Made by a program: the position numbers and the translations under genes. Positions 23,566-32,769 of a DNA stretch of 64,000 bases are shown here, in pieces. Source of the DNA: UBA4735 sp035935465 (GTDB lineage Bacteria > Chloroflexota > Limnocylindria > P2-11E); contig DASYXA010000065.1 of the NCBI GenBank assembly GCA_035935465.1, forward strand, positions 9,341 to 73,340, given 5' to 3'. Positions within the stretch are counted from its first letter, which is position 1. Each line of letters begins with the position of its first letter. The notes beneath the pieces were generated by a model that worked only from the letters and a program-made list of their open reading frames with translations, was not told where the DNA came from and did not search any database.

Positions 23566-24824
23566 CCGGCGTCCGCGACCTCATCGCGGTGCGCGCGGAA
23601 GCGCCTGATCTCCGGGATCCACGCCGCGATCGCGAAGACGGACGCGACGCAGGCCACGCCGCCGGACACCACCGAGGCCACCGGGGACCAGAGCGCCGCG
23701 ACGGCACCCGACTCGAACTGGCCGAGCTGCGGTCCGCCGAGCACGAACATGATGTTGATCGCGTTCAAGCGGCCACGGAGCGAGTCCGGAACGATCATCT
23801 GCAGGATCGTCCCGCGGAAGATCGAGCTCACCGCATCCGCACCGTTCGCGATCGCGAGCAGCGCGAGCGCAGGCACGAACCAGCGCTCGTCGAGCACTCC
23901 GAACACCGCGATCGACAGACCCCAGACCGCGACGGCGACGAGGACGGTGAGCCCCTGCCGCTGGACACGGGCCGTCCAGCCCGAGGCGACCGCGGCGACG
24001 AGGGCGCCCGCGCCCATCGACGCGTAGAGCAGGCCGAGCCCTTCCGGTCCGACGTGGAAGACGCGCTCGGCGTAATACGGGAACAACGCCCGGGGCGATC
24101 CGAAGAACGTCGCGAGGAAGTCGAGGGCCATCGTCGCAAGGAGGATCCGCGTCGCCCCGAGATAGCGGACCCCCTCTGCCAGTGAGCGCAGCACCGGCTG
24201 CCGTTCGGCCGGGGCACGCGGAGGCGTGCGCATCATCCACACGGCGATGAAGGAAGCGACGAACGAGATCACGTCGAGCCAGTACGCGCCGGCAAGGCCG
24301 AAGCGGGCGATGACGAGGCCCGCGAGGACGGATCCGAAGACCAGCGCGAACTGGAAGATCGTTTGGTTGAGGGCCATCGCGGCGCGGATGAGCCGCCGTT
24401 CGACGAGCGTTGGCGCGATCGACGCGCGGGTCGGATTGTCGAGCGCCGAGAAGCACGCACCGACCGCCGTGAGCACGTAGAGGAGGGGGACCGACGCGAG
24501 ACCGGCTTGCGTCGCGACGGCGAGGGCCAGGGAGACGACGGCCAGTCCGGTCTGAGTGACGAGGAGGAGCCGGCGGCGATCGACCGCATCCGCGATGACA
24601 CCGCCGAACAGCGAAAGCAGCAGCAGCGGCACGGCCTGGAACACACCGATGAGCCCCACCGCGAACGACGACCCGGTGAGCAGGAAGATCTGGTACGGCA
24701 GCGCGACCAGGCGCAGCTGGCTCCCGCTCAGCGAGATGAGCTGGCCGACCCAGAGCAGCCGGAACGATCGCGACTCGCGCAGCGGGGCGGTATCGGGGAG
24801 CAGGAGCTGGCGCCAGCCGGTCAC
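23562..24824 (-). CDS. MFS efflux transporter (MFS_3/EntS-like)
   Basis: About 420 residues with twelve predicted helices. RSFRLLWVGQLISLSGSQLRLVALPYQIFLLTGSS and DAVDRRRLLLVTQTGLAVVSL are typical of the enterobactin-exporter-like MFS_3 group. GTG 24824 gives a short cytoplasmic N-terminus; the longer frame above it overlaps a phosphoribosyltransferase gene and is not conserved. Substrate is unknown. Confidence 0.86.
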   Translation of the reverse strand: MTGWRQLLLPDTAPLRESRSFRLLWVGQLISLSGSQLRLVALPYQIFLLTGSSFAVGLIGVFQAVPLLLLSLFGGVIADAVDRRRLLLVTQTGLAVVSLALAVATQAGLASVPLLYVLTAVGACFSALDNPTRASIAPTLVERRLIRAAMALNQTIFQFALVFGSVLAGLVIARFGLAGAYWLDVISFVASFIAVWMMRTPPRAPAERQPVLRSLAEGVRYLGATRILLATMALDFLATFFGSPRALFPYYAERVFHVGPEGLGLLYASMGAGALVAAVASGWTARVQRQGLTVLVAVAVWGLSIAVFGVLDERWFVPALALLAIANGADAVSSIFRGTILQMIVPDSLRGRLNAINIMFVLGGPQLGQFESGAVAALWSPVASVVSGGVACVASVFAIAAWIPEIRRFRAHRDEVADAG

Positions 24825-24874
24825 GAGCGGCGGAGGTCGCGGCGGCGCGGGCGGGCGGCGTCGATGCTCGAACG

Positions 24875-25519
24875 TTAGAGGAGCGGCGCCCGCCGGCTCC
24901 GCGCGACGAGCTCGCGGACCGCGTCGTCGGACACCGAGCCGAAGTCGTCGTAGTACCTGCCGACGGCGTGGAAGTCCTGGTACTCGCCGAGGCAGACCAC
25001 GCCGTCGACCTCGCGGCGCAGCTCGGCGGCGGTCGGAGCCGCGCACACCGGTACCGCCACGATCAGGTGCTTCGGCTGGTGGTGCCTGACCGAGCGGACC
25101 GCGGCCGTCGCCGTCGCCCCGGTGGCGAGCCCGTCGTCGACCACGATCGCGGTCCTTCCACCCAGCGGCACCGCGGCGAGATCACCGCGATAGCGCGTCG
25201 CCAGCTCCGCGAGCTTCGCCGACTCGCGGGCCGCGGCGGCGTCGATGTCCGATCGGCCGAGCCCGGATGCGCCGATGACGTCATCGCGCAGCGCGATCAC
25301 GCCGGGCGCGACCGCGCCGAACGCGAGCTCGGGCTGCCACGGGACGCCGAGCTTCCGAGCGACGACGATGTCGAGGGGCGCGGCGAGCGCATCGGCCACG
25401 CCGGCGGCGACCACGACCCCGCCGCGCGGCAGGCCGAGGACGACCGGATCGTCCAGCGGCTCCTCGCGTAGCCGGCGGCCGAGCGCGCCGCCGGCGTCGA
25501 CGCGATCGCGGAACCTCAC
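24875..25519 (-). CDS. Predicted phosphoribosyltransferase (COG1926 type)
   Basis: 214 residues of the type I phosphoribosyltransferase fold. RTAIVVDDGLATGATATAAV is the PRPP-binding loop; VVLGLPRGGVVVAAGVADAL and DIVVARKLGVPWQPELAFGAV match the COG1926 group, often found with stress or hydrolase genes. Start GTG 25519 overlaps the DUF983 stop (GTGA). It is the third gene of an M20 peptidase-DUF983-phosphoribosyltransferase unit. Base specificity unknown. Confidence 0.86.
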   Translation of the reverse strand: MRFRDRVDAGGALGRRLREEPLDDPVVLGLPRGGVVVAAGVADALAAPLDIVVARKLGVPWQPELAFGAVAPGVIALRDDVIGASGLGRSDIDAAAARESAKLAELATRYRGDLAAVPLGGRTAIVVDDGLATGATATAAVRSVRHHQPKHLIVAVPVCAAPTAAELRREVDGVVCLGEYQDFHAVGRYYDDFGSVSDDAVRELVARSRRAPLL

Positions 25520-25869
25520 CCGTCGCGATCCACGTCTGGGTCGATCGGGTCGATCCGACGGTCGAGGTACATCCACAGCGCCCGTGCATATCGGAAGCAC
25601 AGTGGCGATAGCGGCAGGAACGCCAGACCCGCGACGAGGAGCACCCACTCGAGGGACCAGCGCGTGGCCGCGAGGACCGCGAAGAACAGGATCGCGATGA
25701 GCCCGACCGCGAGGCCGTAGCTGATCGCCATCGCACCGACGAAGTAGCCGTGCTCGCGCTCGTAGACCAATCCGCATTCGGGGCAGCGCTCGGGCATGTC
25801 GATGATCCCGGAGAACAGCCTGCCGCGGCGGCACCGCGGGCAGCGGAGCGTGAGGATGCCGCGGAGCAT
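25516..25869 (-). CDS. DUF983 membrane protein
   Basis: 117 residues: a zinc-ribbon-like start (LRCPRCRRGRLFSG...RCPECGLVYEREHGYFVGAM) followed by two membrane helices, the hallmark of DUF983. Function unknown; some members are linked to heme-copper oxidases, but none is encoded here. The ATG shares one base with the upstream peptidase stop (TGATG) and the stop overlaps the phosphoribosyltransferase start (GTGA). Confidence 0.85.
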   Translation of the reverse strand: MLRGILTLRCPRCRRGRLFSGIIDMPERCPECGLVYEREHGYFVGAMAISYGLAVGLIAILFFAVLAATRWSLEWVLLVAGLAFLPLSPLCFRYARALWMYLDRRIDPIDPDVDRDG

Positions 25870-27227
25870 CAGCTCCGCCCCGTCGCTCCGAACAGGCCGA
25901 AGAACGTCGCCTCGGCGACGCAGACGTTCTCGAACTCGGCGAGGTGCAGGCTCTCGTTCTCGGAGTGCGCGTTCGACTGCGGATCCTCGACCCCCGTCAC
26001 GAGCAATGCCGCCCCCGGGAACGTGCGCGCGAAGTCGAACAGGAACGGGATGCTCCCGCCCTGCCCGATGTCGATCGCCTCGCGTCCCCAGGCCGCGCCG
26101 AGCGCGCTCTTCAGCGCCCCGTAGGCCGGCCCGGTCGTCGCGCCGGTGAATGCCTCCCCCGTCGGCCCGCGCGTGATCTCGAGCTCGGCACCCCATGGGG
26201 CGTGCGACTCGAGGTGCCGCACGAGCGCGTCCTGCGCGGCTCTCGCGTCCTGACCCGGCGGCACGCGCATCGAGATACGCGCCGTCGCGACCGGCCAGAG
26301 CGTGTTGGACGCCTCCTTCACCGGCGTCGCGTCGAGCCCGATGATCGAGATCGACGGCTTGCGCCACAGGCGCGAGGTCATCGATCCATCACCGATCAGC
26401 TTCACCGACGGCCGCGTGCCGACCCAGCCCCGCAGCTCCTGTTCCGTGAGGTCGAGCGGGTCGGCGTCGTCGCGCTTCAGGCCGGGCACGGCGACGCTGC
26501 CGCGGTCGTCGTGCAGCGACGCGAGCAGCCGGCTCATCGCCATGAGGGCATCGGGCACCACGCCGCCGAAGCCGCCGCTGTGGACCGCGTGATCGCTCAC
26601 CCGGAGCTCGACCGTCACGAGCGCGTTGCCACGCAGCGTCGTCGTGATCGCGGGCTGGCCGATCCGCCAGTTCGCGGAATCGGCGATGATCACGGCGTCG
26701 CACGTCAGCGTGTCGCGCTCCGCGTCGAGGAAGTCCATCAGGTGCGTCGAGCCGGATTCCTCCTCGCCTTCGATGAACAGCGCGACGCCGCAGGGAGGCT
26801 TCCCGCCGTACGCGCGCAGCGCCGCGAGGTGCGCCGCGATGCCGGCCTTGTCGTCCGCGACCCCGCGCCCATAGAGCCGGCCATCGCGCTCCGTGGGCGT
26901 GAACGGGTCGGATGTCCACCGGTCGCGCGGTCCCGGCGGCTGCACATCGTGGTGCGCGTACAACAGGACGGTCGGCGTGCCCGCCGGCCCAGCGGCGCGG
27001 CCGACGACCGCGGGATGCGCCCCGTCCGTCTCGATGACCCTCGCCTCCACCCCCGCGGCCCTGAACAGCCCGGCCGTGAGCGTGGCGGTCTCGCGGACCG
27101 GCGCCGCGTCGTAGCCCGGCGCGCTCATCGACGGGACCCGGGCGAGACGCTCGAGGCCCGCGCGCACGTCGGCCATCGCCGCGCGCACCTTGGGGCGGAG
27201 CTCCAGGGCGAGCTGTGTCGCGTTCAC
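25869..27227 (-). CDS. M20-family metallopeptidase/dipeptidase
   Basis: 452 residues. TVLLYAHHDVQPPGP, GRGVADDKAGIAAHLAAL, LFIEGEEESGSTHL and the C-terminal QSNAHSENESLHL supply the binuclear zinc ligands and catalytic Glu of M20 peptidases; the internal VHSGGFGGVVPDAL region is the dimerisation domain. Likely a cytoplasmic di- or oligopeptidase (PepV/CNDP2-like). First gene of the unit with DUF983 and the phosphoribosyltransferase. Confidence 0.9.
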   Translation of the reverse strand: MNATQLALELRPKVRAAMADVRAGLERLARVPSMSAPGYDAAPVRETATLTAGLFRAAGVEARVIETDGAHPAVVGRAAGPAGTPTVLLYAHHDVQPPGPRDRWTSDPFTPTERDGRLYGRGVADDKAGIAAHLAALRAYGGKPPCGVALFIEGEEESGSTHLMDFLDAERDTLTCDAVIIADSANWRIGQPAITTTLRGNALVTVELRVSDHAVHSGGFGGVVPDALMAMSRLLASLHDDRGSVAVPGLKRDDADPLDLTEQELRGWVGTRPSVKLIGDGSMTSRLWRKPSISIIGLDATPVKEASNTLWPVATARISMRVPPGQDARAAQDALVRHLESHAPWGAELEITRGPTGEAFTGATTGPAYGALKSALGAAWGREAIDIGQGGSIPFLFDFARTFPGAALLVTGVEDPQSNAHSENESLHLAEFENVCVAEATFFGLFGATGRS

Positions 27228-27239
27228 GGTCCGCGCAGT

Positions 27240-28526
27240 CTACGTCCGATAATCGCGCGCGCTCACCGGGGAGACGAGCAATCGCGGGTGTCTCCAGAGC
27301 GATGGCTTCGCGCCGATCCGCGCCGCGATGTCGTCGAGGTACGGAAGCAGCTCGATGCGCATCTGGTCGTCACCGGTCGCCCGCGCGCGGCGGACGCGCG
27401 CCTCAATCTCCCGCCGCATGATCTCCGCCGGCGGCAGGGCGACCCGTCCGGAGAAGACCGCGCCGACCCAGCGGGCCTGCAGCTCGGCAACGGGGAATAC
27501 CGGTCCGGAAACGCGCGTCAGGCCGACGAACGCGAGCCCGGCGACGCCCGGCGGGAACACCAGCCGGTAGAGCGCGAGCGCTCCGTCGAACGACGCGGGG
27601 ACGCCGGGTGGAAGGAACGGGAGCTCCGCGAGGTAGCCGGTCGCGAGCACGACCGCATCGGCGTCGATCCGCGTGCCGTCGGCGAACATCGCGCCGCCCT
27701 CGTCGAGTGCGACCAGCGCGGGGCGCATCACGACGCGGCCGCGCGCGAGCTCGTCGAGGAGGTCCGTTCCCGGCGTGGTGTTCGCGGCGAGACGCTCGAG
27801 CCGCAGGCCACGCCGGCGGTACTCCTCCGCGACGACCCGCCGTAGCCGCCACCACCGGACCGGCGGCGGCAACACCCCGGCGAGGCGGGTCGCGCGGTGG
27901 TCGTACGGCCGGCCGCCGTGATGGCGCGGCACGAACATCGGCATCTCGCGCACCGCCACGCTCACGGATCGCGCGACGGCGGCGAGCTCGACCGCGATGT
28001 CCGCGCCGCTCGAGCCCGCGCCGGCGACCACGACGTCCTTGCCGGCGAACACGGCCGGGTCGCGGTAGTCGCGCGCATGGACGATGGTCCCGCGGAAGCG
28101 AGCGCGATCCCGCAGCGGCGGCTCGTTCGGCCGGCCGAAGAGACCGGCTGCGACCACGACCGCGTCGAACTGCTCGCCGTCCACGATCCAGCCGTCACCC
28201 GACGGGCGGACCGCGGTCACGGCGCGGTGGAAGCGGATGTGCGGCCGGACGCCGGTCACGTCGGCGTACCGCTCGAGGTACGCCAGCACCGCGTCACGCG
28301 ACGGGTGATCGGGCAGCGCGGGATCGAAGCCGAGGTCCGAGAACGCGGTCTTCTGTTTCGACGTGTTCGTGCGCAGCGACGGATAGGCGAAGCCGGTATC
28401 CGGCCGCCAGAGCCCGCCGACCGCGCCCGTCCGCTCGAAGACCGCCGGCTCGAGGCCCGCGTCCCGCAGCCAGCGGGCGCTCGCGAGACCCGAGGCGCCC
28501 GCGCCGATGACCGCCACGCGCTTCAC
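27240..28526 (-). CDS. Flavin-containing monooxygenase
   Basis: About 428 residues. AVIGAGASGLASARWL (FAD Rossmann), FRGTIVHARDY (the Phe-x-Gly-x3-His-x3-Tyr fingerprint of FMO/Baeyer-Villiger enzymes), VVVAGAGSSGADIAVEL (NADPH site) and ADAVVLATGYLAELPFL are all present. It should oxygenate soft nucleophiles or ketones with NADPH and O2; substrate unknown. Two consecutive GTG codons (28529 and 28526) can start it. The opposite-strand SCO1664-like gene begins 29 bases away. Confidence 0.9.
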   Translation of the reverse strand: MKRVAVIGAGASGLASARWLRDAGLEPAVFERTGAVGGLWRPDTGFAYPSLRTNTSKQKTAFSDLGFDPALPDHPSRDAVLAYLERYADVTGVRPHIRFHRAVTAVRPSGDGWIVDGEQFDAVVVAAGLFGRPNEPPLRDRARFRGTIVHARDYRDPAVFAGKDVVVAGAGSSGADIAVELAAVARSVSVAVREMPMFVPRHHGGRPYDHRATRLAGVLPPPVRWWRLRRVVAEEYRRRGLRLERLAANTTPGTDLLDELARGRVVMRPALVALDEGGAMFADGTRIDADAVVLATGYLAELPFLPPGVPASFDGALALYRLVFPPGVAGLAFVGLTRVSGPVFPVAELQARWVGAVFSGRVALPPAEIMRREIEARVRRARATGDDQMRIELLPYLDDIAARIGAKPSLWRHPRLLVSPVSARDYRT

Positions 28527-28558
28527 CACCCGGCGAGTATCGGTCGCACACTGGTGGG

Positions 28559-29281
28559 GTGACCGGGCCCGACCGCGACGCCGCGCTCCGGCTCCTCGAG
28601 CAGGGGGAGCTCACGGTGCAGGGCCGGTTGGTCGCCGCATCGAACGCGACCTTTCTCGGGACGGTCCGTCACGACGACGGCACGCTGACCTGCATCTACA
28701 AGCCGGTGCGTGGCGAGCGCCCGCTCGACGACTTCCCCGACGGCACGCTCTGGAAGCGCGAGCGTGCCGCGTACCTCGTGTCCGACGCGAGCGGCTGGGA
28801 CATCGTGCCGCCCACCGCCACCCGCGAGGACGGACCGTTCGGCGAAGGGATGGTCCAGCTCTGGATCGACGTGGCCGAGGACGCCGACGTCTGGAGGATG
28901 GTGAACGAGCCCGATGTGCGGCTCCGGCGCGTCGCCCTATTCGACGCGGTGGTGAACAACGCCGACCGCAAGGGCGGGCATCTGCTTCCGGTGGCCGGCG
29001 GTCACGTGTACGGCGTCGACCACGGGATCTGCTTCGCGGCGGAGCCGAAGCTGCGGACGATCCTCTGGGACTGGCGCGGCGAGCCGATCGCTCCGGACGA
29101 GCTCGACGTGCTTCGGTCGCTGCGCGCGAAGCTCGATGGTCCGTTATGCGAAGCGCTGCGGCGGCTCATCTCCCCGGCCGAGCTTTTGGCCCTGAACGCG
29201 CGGGTGGACCGGCTCATCGGCACGAGAGCCTTCCCCCAGCCGGATCCCTACCGGATGGCGGTGCCCTGGCCGCCGTTCTGA
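28559..29281 (+). CDS. SCO1664-family (PI3/4-kinase-like) protein
   Basis: 240 residues similar to the actinobacterial SCO1664/TIGR03843 family, a distant PI3/PI4-kinase-like fold. ASNATFLGTVRHDDGTLTCIYKPVRGERPLDDFP holds the nucleotide-binding strand with Lys, VVNNADRKGGHLL supplies the catalytic-loop Asn-x-Asp-x-Lys, and VYGVDHGICFAAEPKLRTILWDW the metal-binding Asp segment. Function in bacteria is unknown; a kinase or AMPylase role is possible. GTG start. Confidence 0.8.
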   Translation: MTGPDRDAALRLLEQGELTVQGRLVAASNATFLGTVRHDDGTLTCIYKPVRGERPLDDFPDGTLWKRERAAYLVSDASGWDIVPPTATREDGPFGEGMVQLWIDVAEDADVWRMVNEPDVRLRRVALFDAVVNNADRKGGHLLPVAGGHVYGVDHGICFAAEPKLRTILWDWRGEPIAPDELDVLRSLRAKLDGPLCEALRRLISPAELLALNARVDRLIGTRAFPQPDPYRMAVPWPPF

Positions 29282-29330
29282 ACCCCGGGCCCGTCGCCGC
29301 GTTGCGCCGGCCGAGGCGCGGTCCCCGAGG

Positions 29331-29726
29331 TTACGCGGCGATCTCCTGCTCGAGCAGCCCGCGCACCGTCTCCACGAGGAGCTCGATGTCGAACGGCTTC
29401 GCCAGCACCTCCCGGGGCGCGCTGCCGCGGAGCGTGCCGCGCGCGATCTCGGGATCGGCGGTGACGAACAGGACGGCGACGTGCGCGAGCGCCGGATGGT
29501 TCCGCACGACGTCGTAGACGTCGATCCCGCTCGCGCCCGGCAGCTGCACGTCGAGGATCAGGAGCCTGGCGCCCGAGTCGATGACCGCGTCCGCGACGAG
29601 CGCGCCGTTCGAGACGACGACCGGCTCGGCGAGCCCGTCGGCGCGGAGCGTCTCCTCGATGATCCGCGCGATGTCCGGATCATCCTCGGCGACGACGACG
29701 GCCGGCCGTGCGTGATCGCCGTTCAT
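29331..29726 (-). CDS. Single-domain response regulator
   Basis: 131 residues comprising only a receiver domain: acidic pair VVVAEDDPD, phospho-acceptor in LLILDVQLPGASG and conserved Lys in EVLAKPFD. No output domain, so it probably relays phosphate or acts by protein contact. No kinase gene is adjacent. It is divergent from the Hsp70-like gene with only 17 bases between start codons. Confidence 0.88.
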   Translation of the reverse strand: MNGDHARPAVVVAEDDPDIARIIEETLRADGLAEPVVVSNGALVADAVIDSGARLLILDVQLPGASGIDVYDVVRNHPALAHVAVLFVTADPEIARGTLRGSAPREVLAKPFDIELLVETVRGLLEQEIAA

Positions 29727-29743
29727 TGGCGCATCCTCTGCCG

Positions 29744-31060
29744 GTGAGCGAGCTCCGCGTCGGCCTCGACTTCGGCACGTCCAACAGCGCGGTCGCCGTC
29801 GCGGACGGATCCGGCGTTCGGCTGCTGCCGATCGACCCGATCGGTGGCGACACGCTGCCGAGCGTGCTGTACGTCCGCCGCGACGGCAGCTCGCTGATCG
29901 GTCATCCGGCGATCCGATCGTTCCTCGAGGACAACCGCGCCCGTGGACCGGTGAAGCGTGAGCTCAAGCCGCTCGGGATCCGGATGGTGTCGAGCAACCC
30001 GCGCCAGGCGACCGGGGTCGAGGCGGTCATCCTCACCGACCCGTCATCGCCAGGACGGCTGTTCCAATCCTTGAAGACGTTCCTCGGCGATCCGCTGGTC
30101 TCGCACACGAACGTGTTCGGCGACGAAAAGGGCCTCGAGGACCTGATCGCCGTCATCCTCGACGGCATCTTCGAGCGCGTCGGTGAGCTCACCGGCACGC
30201 GCCCGTCGTCGGCGACCGTCGGCCGGCCGGTGGAGTTCGTCGGTGGCGCGGAGGTCGAAGAGCGGGCACGGACCCGGCTAGAGCAAGCCGCGCGCCTCGC
30301 GGGGCTCACGGCGGTCCGATTCATCGAGGAACCCGTCGCTGCGGCGCTCGCCGCCGACGTGCCCGCGGGCCTCACGCTCGTGTTCGATTTCGGCGGCGGA
30401 ACGCTCGATCTCTGTGTAACGCACCGTCACAACGGCGAGATCGAGGTGCTCGGTACCGCGGGGGTGGACGTGGCCGGCGATCGGTTCACCCAGCTGCTCA
30501 TCGATCAGCTCGTCGCTCCACACCTCGGCGCCGAGCGGGAATGGGGTCCCAAGCGGCTGATCCTCCCGCGATCCATCACCGGCGCGATCCGCGACTGGCG
30601 CGCGCTCTCGGCATTGAACGAGAGACCGATCCTCGAAGCCCTCGACGATCTGCGATCGCTCGGTGCGCCGAAACGCGAGCTCGCGGCGCTCCGCAGCGCC
30701 ATCGAGCTGCAGCTGGGCTACGAGATCTTCGCCGCGGTCGATGCGACGAAGATCGAGCTCTCCTCGACCCAGCTCGCCCTGTTCAGCTTCCACCGCGGGG
30801 CCGTCGACATCGACCAGCAGGCATCGCGCCGCGCGTTCGAGGTCGCGATCGCGCCCTTGCTGGCGCGCGTCGACGCCGCGCTGACGCAGGTGCTCGAGCG
30901 GAGCGGCGTCAACGCCGCCGACATCGTCGAGATCGTCTGCACCGGCGGCTCATCCGCGATCCCGGCGGCGCGCTCGCTGCTCCGGAAACGGTTCGTGAAC
31001 GCCGAGCTGCGCGATGCCGCGGCCCATACGGCGGTGGCCGCGGGGCTCGCCCTGGCCTAG
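29744..31060 (+). CDS. Hsp70-like ATPase without substrate-binding domain (YegD-like)
   Basis: 438 residues with the actin/Hsp70 ATPase motifs: phosphate 1 VGLDFGTSNSAVAV, connect RFIEEPVAAALAA, phosphate 2 LVFDFGGGTLDLCV and adenosine EIVCTGGSSAIPAAR. The C-terminal peptide-binding and lid domains of DnaK are missing, as in YegD proteins; the chaperone role is therefore uncertain. GTG 29744 gives MSELRVGLDFG. It does not have grpE or dnaJ next to it. Confidence 0.88.
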   Translation: MSELRVGLDFGTSNSAVAVADGSGVRLLPIDPIGGDTLPSVLYVRRDGSSLIGHPAIRSFLEDNRARGPVKRELKPLGIRMVSSNPRQATGVEAVILTDPSSPGRLFQSLKTFLGDPLVSHTNVFGDEKGLEDLIAVILDGIFERVGELTGTRPSSATVGRPVEFVGGAEVEERARTRLEQAARLAGLTAVRFIEEPVAAALAADVPAGLTLVFDFGGGTLDLCVTHRHNGEIEVLGTAGVDVAGDRFTQLLIDQLVAPHLGAEREWGPKRLILPRSITGAIRDWRALSALNERPILEALDDLRSLGAPKRELAALRSAIELQLGYEIFAAVDATKIELSSTQLALFSFHRGAVDIDQQASRRAFEVAIAPLLARVDAALTQVLERSGVNAADIVEIVCTGGSSAIPAARSLLRKRFVNAELRDAAAHTAVAAGLALA

Positions 31061-31063
31061 CAC

Positions 31064-31891
31064 CTAGGACCGCGGCTCGTACGACGCGCAGAGCATCCCG
31101 AAGTACGTCGGGGCTTCGTAGCTCAGGAATTCGCCCTTCCACCGCGCGCCGGCCAGCGCGCCGTGCAGCATGAGCAGCTGCCAGTAGCTGTCGGCCTTCG
31201 CCTCGACCGGGAGCGTTGGGTCCAGCGTCAGCAGCGCGCCGAGGTCGTCGCGCTTGACGATCTCCACGACCTGGTCGTCGAACTCCCTGGACTTCGGCGT
31301 GAAGCCGTACGGCCCGTTCGCGTCGTGGCCATGGCCATGGTCGCAGCTCGCGATGACCGCGACGCGCTGACCGGACGCCGTCGCCGCGTTCGCGATCGCC
31401 CGACCGGCCGCGACGTGGAGCTCGTACGGGAGGTCGCGCGCGGGCGCGACCACCACGGTCCGGATCGGCGGATCGGAGCGGCCGCCCATGAACCACAGTG
31501 GGACGAGCACGGCCCAGTCCATCGGGAAGCTCGCCGCGGCGGCGTCGTTCGCCCCGTAGCTCACGCCCGCGACCGGGATGCCGTCGGCGGTGATCGCGTC
31601 GCGGATCGCGAGCGCGAGCGCGCGATCGACGGCGCTGCGCAGCGCGACGCCGGGATGCCCTTCGAGCGCGCCCGCGACGGTGCCCGAGGTGATGACGGCC
31701 ATCGCACCGTCGACGTGGACGTTGTGCGGCGTGAGCACGACCGCGACCTCCGGCTTCGCGCGCTCGAAACGCCTTCCCAGCTCCTCCATCCCTCGCCGCG
31801 TGACCGCGGCGAGCTCGAGCTGCTCGGGCGCGCAGGCCTCGGCGATCGCGAGGCCACCGTGCGGGGCGATGCATCCGTACACGAGTCCCAT
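31064..31891 (-). CDS. LigB-type extradiol dioxygenase superfamily protein
   Basis: 275 residues of the class III extradiol dioxygenase fold. CIAPHGGLAIAE, VVLTPHNVHVDG and ASCDHGHGHDANGPYGF provide His-rich iron sites typical of LigB/MEMO/DODA proteins. Some members are not dioxygenases, so catalysis is open. Its ATG directly abuts the stop codon of the Rieske-domain gene upstream (no gap), suggesting coupling. Confidence 0.83.
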   Translation of the reverse strand: MGLVYGCIAPHGGLAIAEACAPEQLELAAVTRRGMEELGRRFERAKPEVAVVLTPHNVHVDGAMAVITSGTVAGALEGHPGVALRSAVDRALALAIRDAITADGIPVAGVSYGANDAAAASFPMDWAVLVPLWFMGGRSDPPIRTVVVAPARDLPYELHVAAGRAIANAATASGQRVAVIASCDHGHGHDANGPYGFTPKSREFDDQVVEIVKRDDLGALLTLDPTLPVEAKADSYWQLLMLHGALAGARWKGEFLSYEAPTYFGMLCASYEPRS

Positions 31892-32740
31892 CTAGCGGAC
31901 CCGGCGCGCCTCGAGCTTTCCCTCGGCTCGCCGTACCTCGAACAACGGCTGATCGGTCGTGGCCGGCCCGACGACGACGTTGCCGTCGGCGAGGGTGAAC
32001 CGCGAGCCGTGGCAACCGCACTGGATGGTGTCGCCGACGATCTTCCCCTCGGAAAGCGAGCAGCCGGCGTGGGCGCAGCTGTCGTGGAGCGCGTGGATCG
32101 CGTCGCCGATCCGGACCAGCACGAGGGTCTGGGCGCCGGCCTTCGCCTTCACCGGCTGCCGCTCGGGGACCTCGGTGACATCCAGCGCGACCCACTTGGT
32201 CCCGCCCGACCGCCAGGCGTGCCGGTCGACCATGTTGCCGAGCGTGAAGACGAGGTCGCCGCCGATGTACGCGCCCAGGACGAGGAACAGGTACCCGAGC
32301 GCCGCGATCACCGTCGCTTCATACGGCGTGCCCGGGGCGTAGCCGAACCGGATGACGAGCGAGAACACGTAGAACCCGAGTGCGACGAGCATGAGCGAGG
32401 CGTGGATCCCGCCGTACTGGCGGGCCTTGCCGTCGGTCTCGTCGAGGTCGACGAAGCCGGCGAGCGCCGCGAGGACCATGCCGCCGGCACCGAGGAGCGT
32501 CGCCCAGTTCGCGCCGTCGTGGATCCCGAGGAGGTCGAGCGCGAGCGCGACCGTGAGCGCGCCGACCGGGACGTCGGTCAGGAGCGGGTGGAGCGGGTGG
32601 CCCAGCCAGGTGCCGTGCAGGACGCTCCGCAGCCACTTCGGCCGGATGACCGACCGGTCGACCGCGGTGAAGAAGTCCGCGATCCCGACACCCCAGCCCC
32701 ACTTGTCGAGCATGTTCCGGTTGACGAAACGCCTGATCAT
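31892..32740 (-). CDS. DUF2231 membrane protein fused to a Rieske [2Fe-2S] domain
   Basis: About 282 residues. The N-terminal half has HPLHPLLTDVPVGALTVALALDLLG and four hydrophobic helices typical of DUF2231; the C-terminal half is a Rieske domain with CAHAGC and CGCH, spaced as Cys-x-His-x16-Cys-x2-His. It is probably a membrane-anchored electron carrier. ATG 32740 follows GGAGG by six bases. First gene of a pair with the LigB-type gene, and divergent from the LigD polymerase gene. Confidence 0.86.
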   Translation of the reverse strand: MIRRFVNRNMLDKWGWGVGIADFFTAVDRSVIRPKWLRSVLHGTWLGHPLHPLLTDVPVGALTVALALDLLGIHDGANWATLLGAGGMVLAALAGFVDLDETDGKARQYGGIHASLMLVALGFYVFSLVIRFGYAPGTPYEATVIAALGYLFLVLGAYIGGDLVFTLGNMVDRHAWRSGGTKWVALDVTEVPERQPVKAKAGAQTLVLVRIGDAIHALHDSCAHAGCSLSEGKIVGDTIQCGCHGSRFTLADGNVVVGPATTDQPLFEVRRAEGKLEARRVR

Positions 32741-32769
32741 GTCCAGCCTCCCCGCTGCCGCGCGATCGC

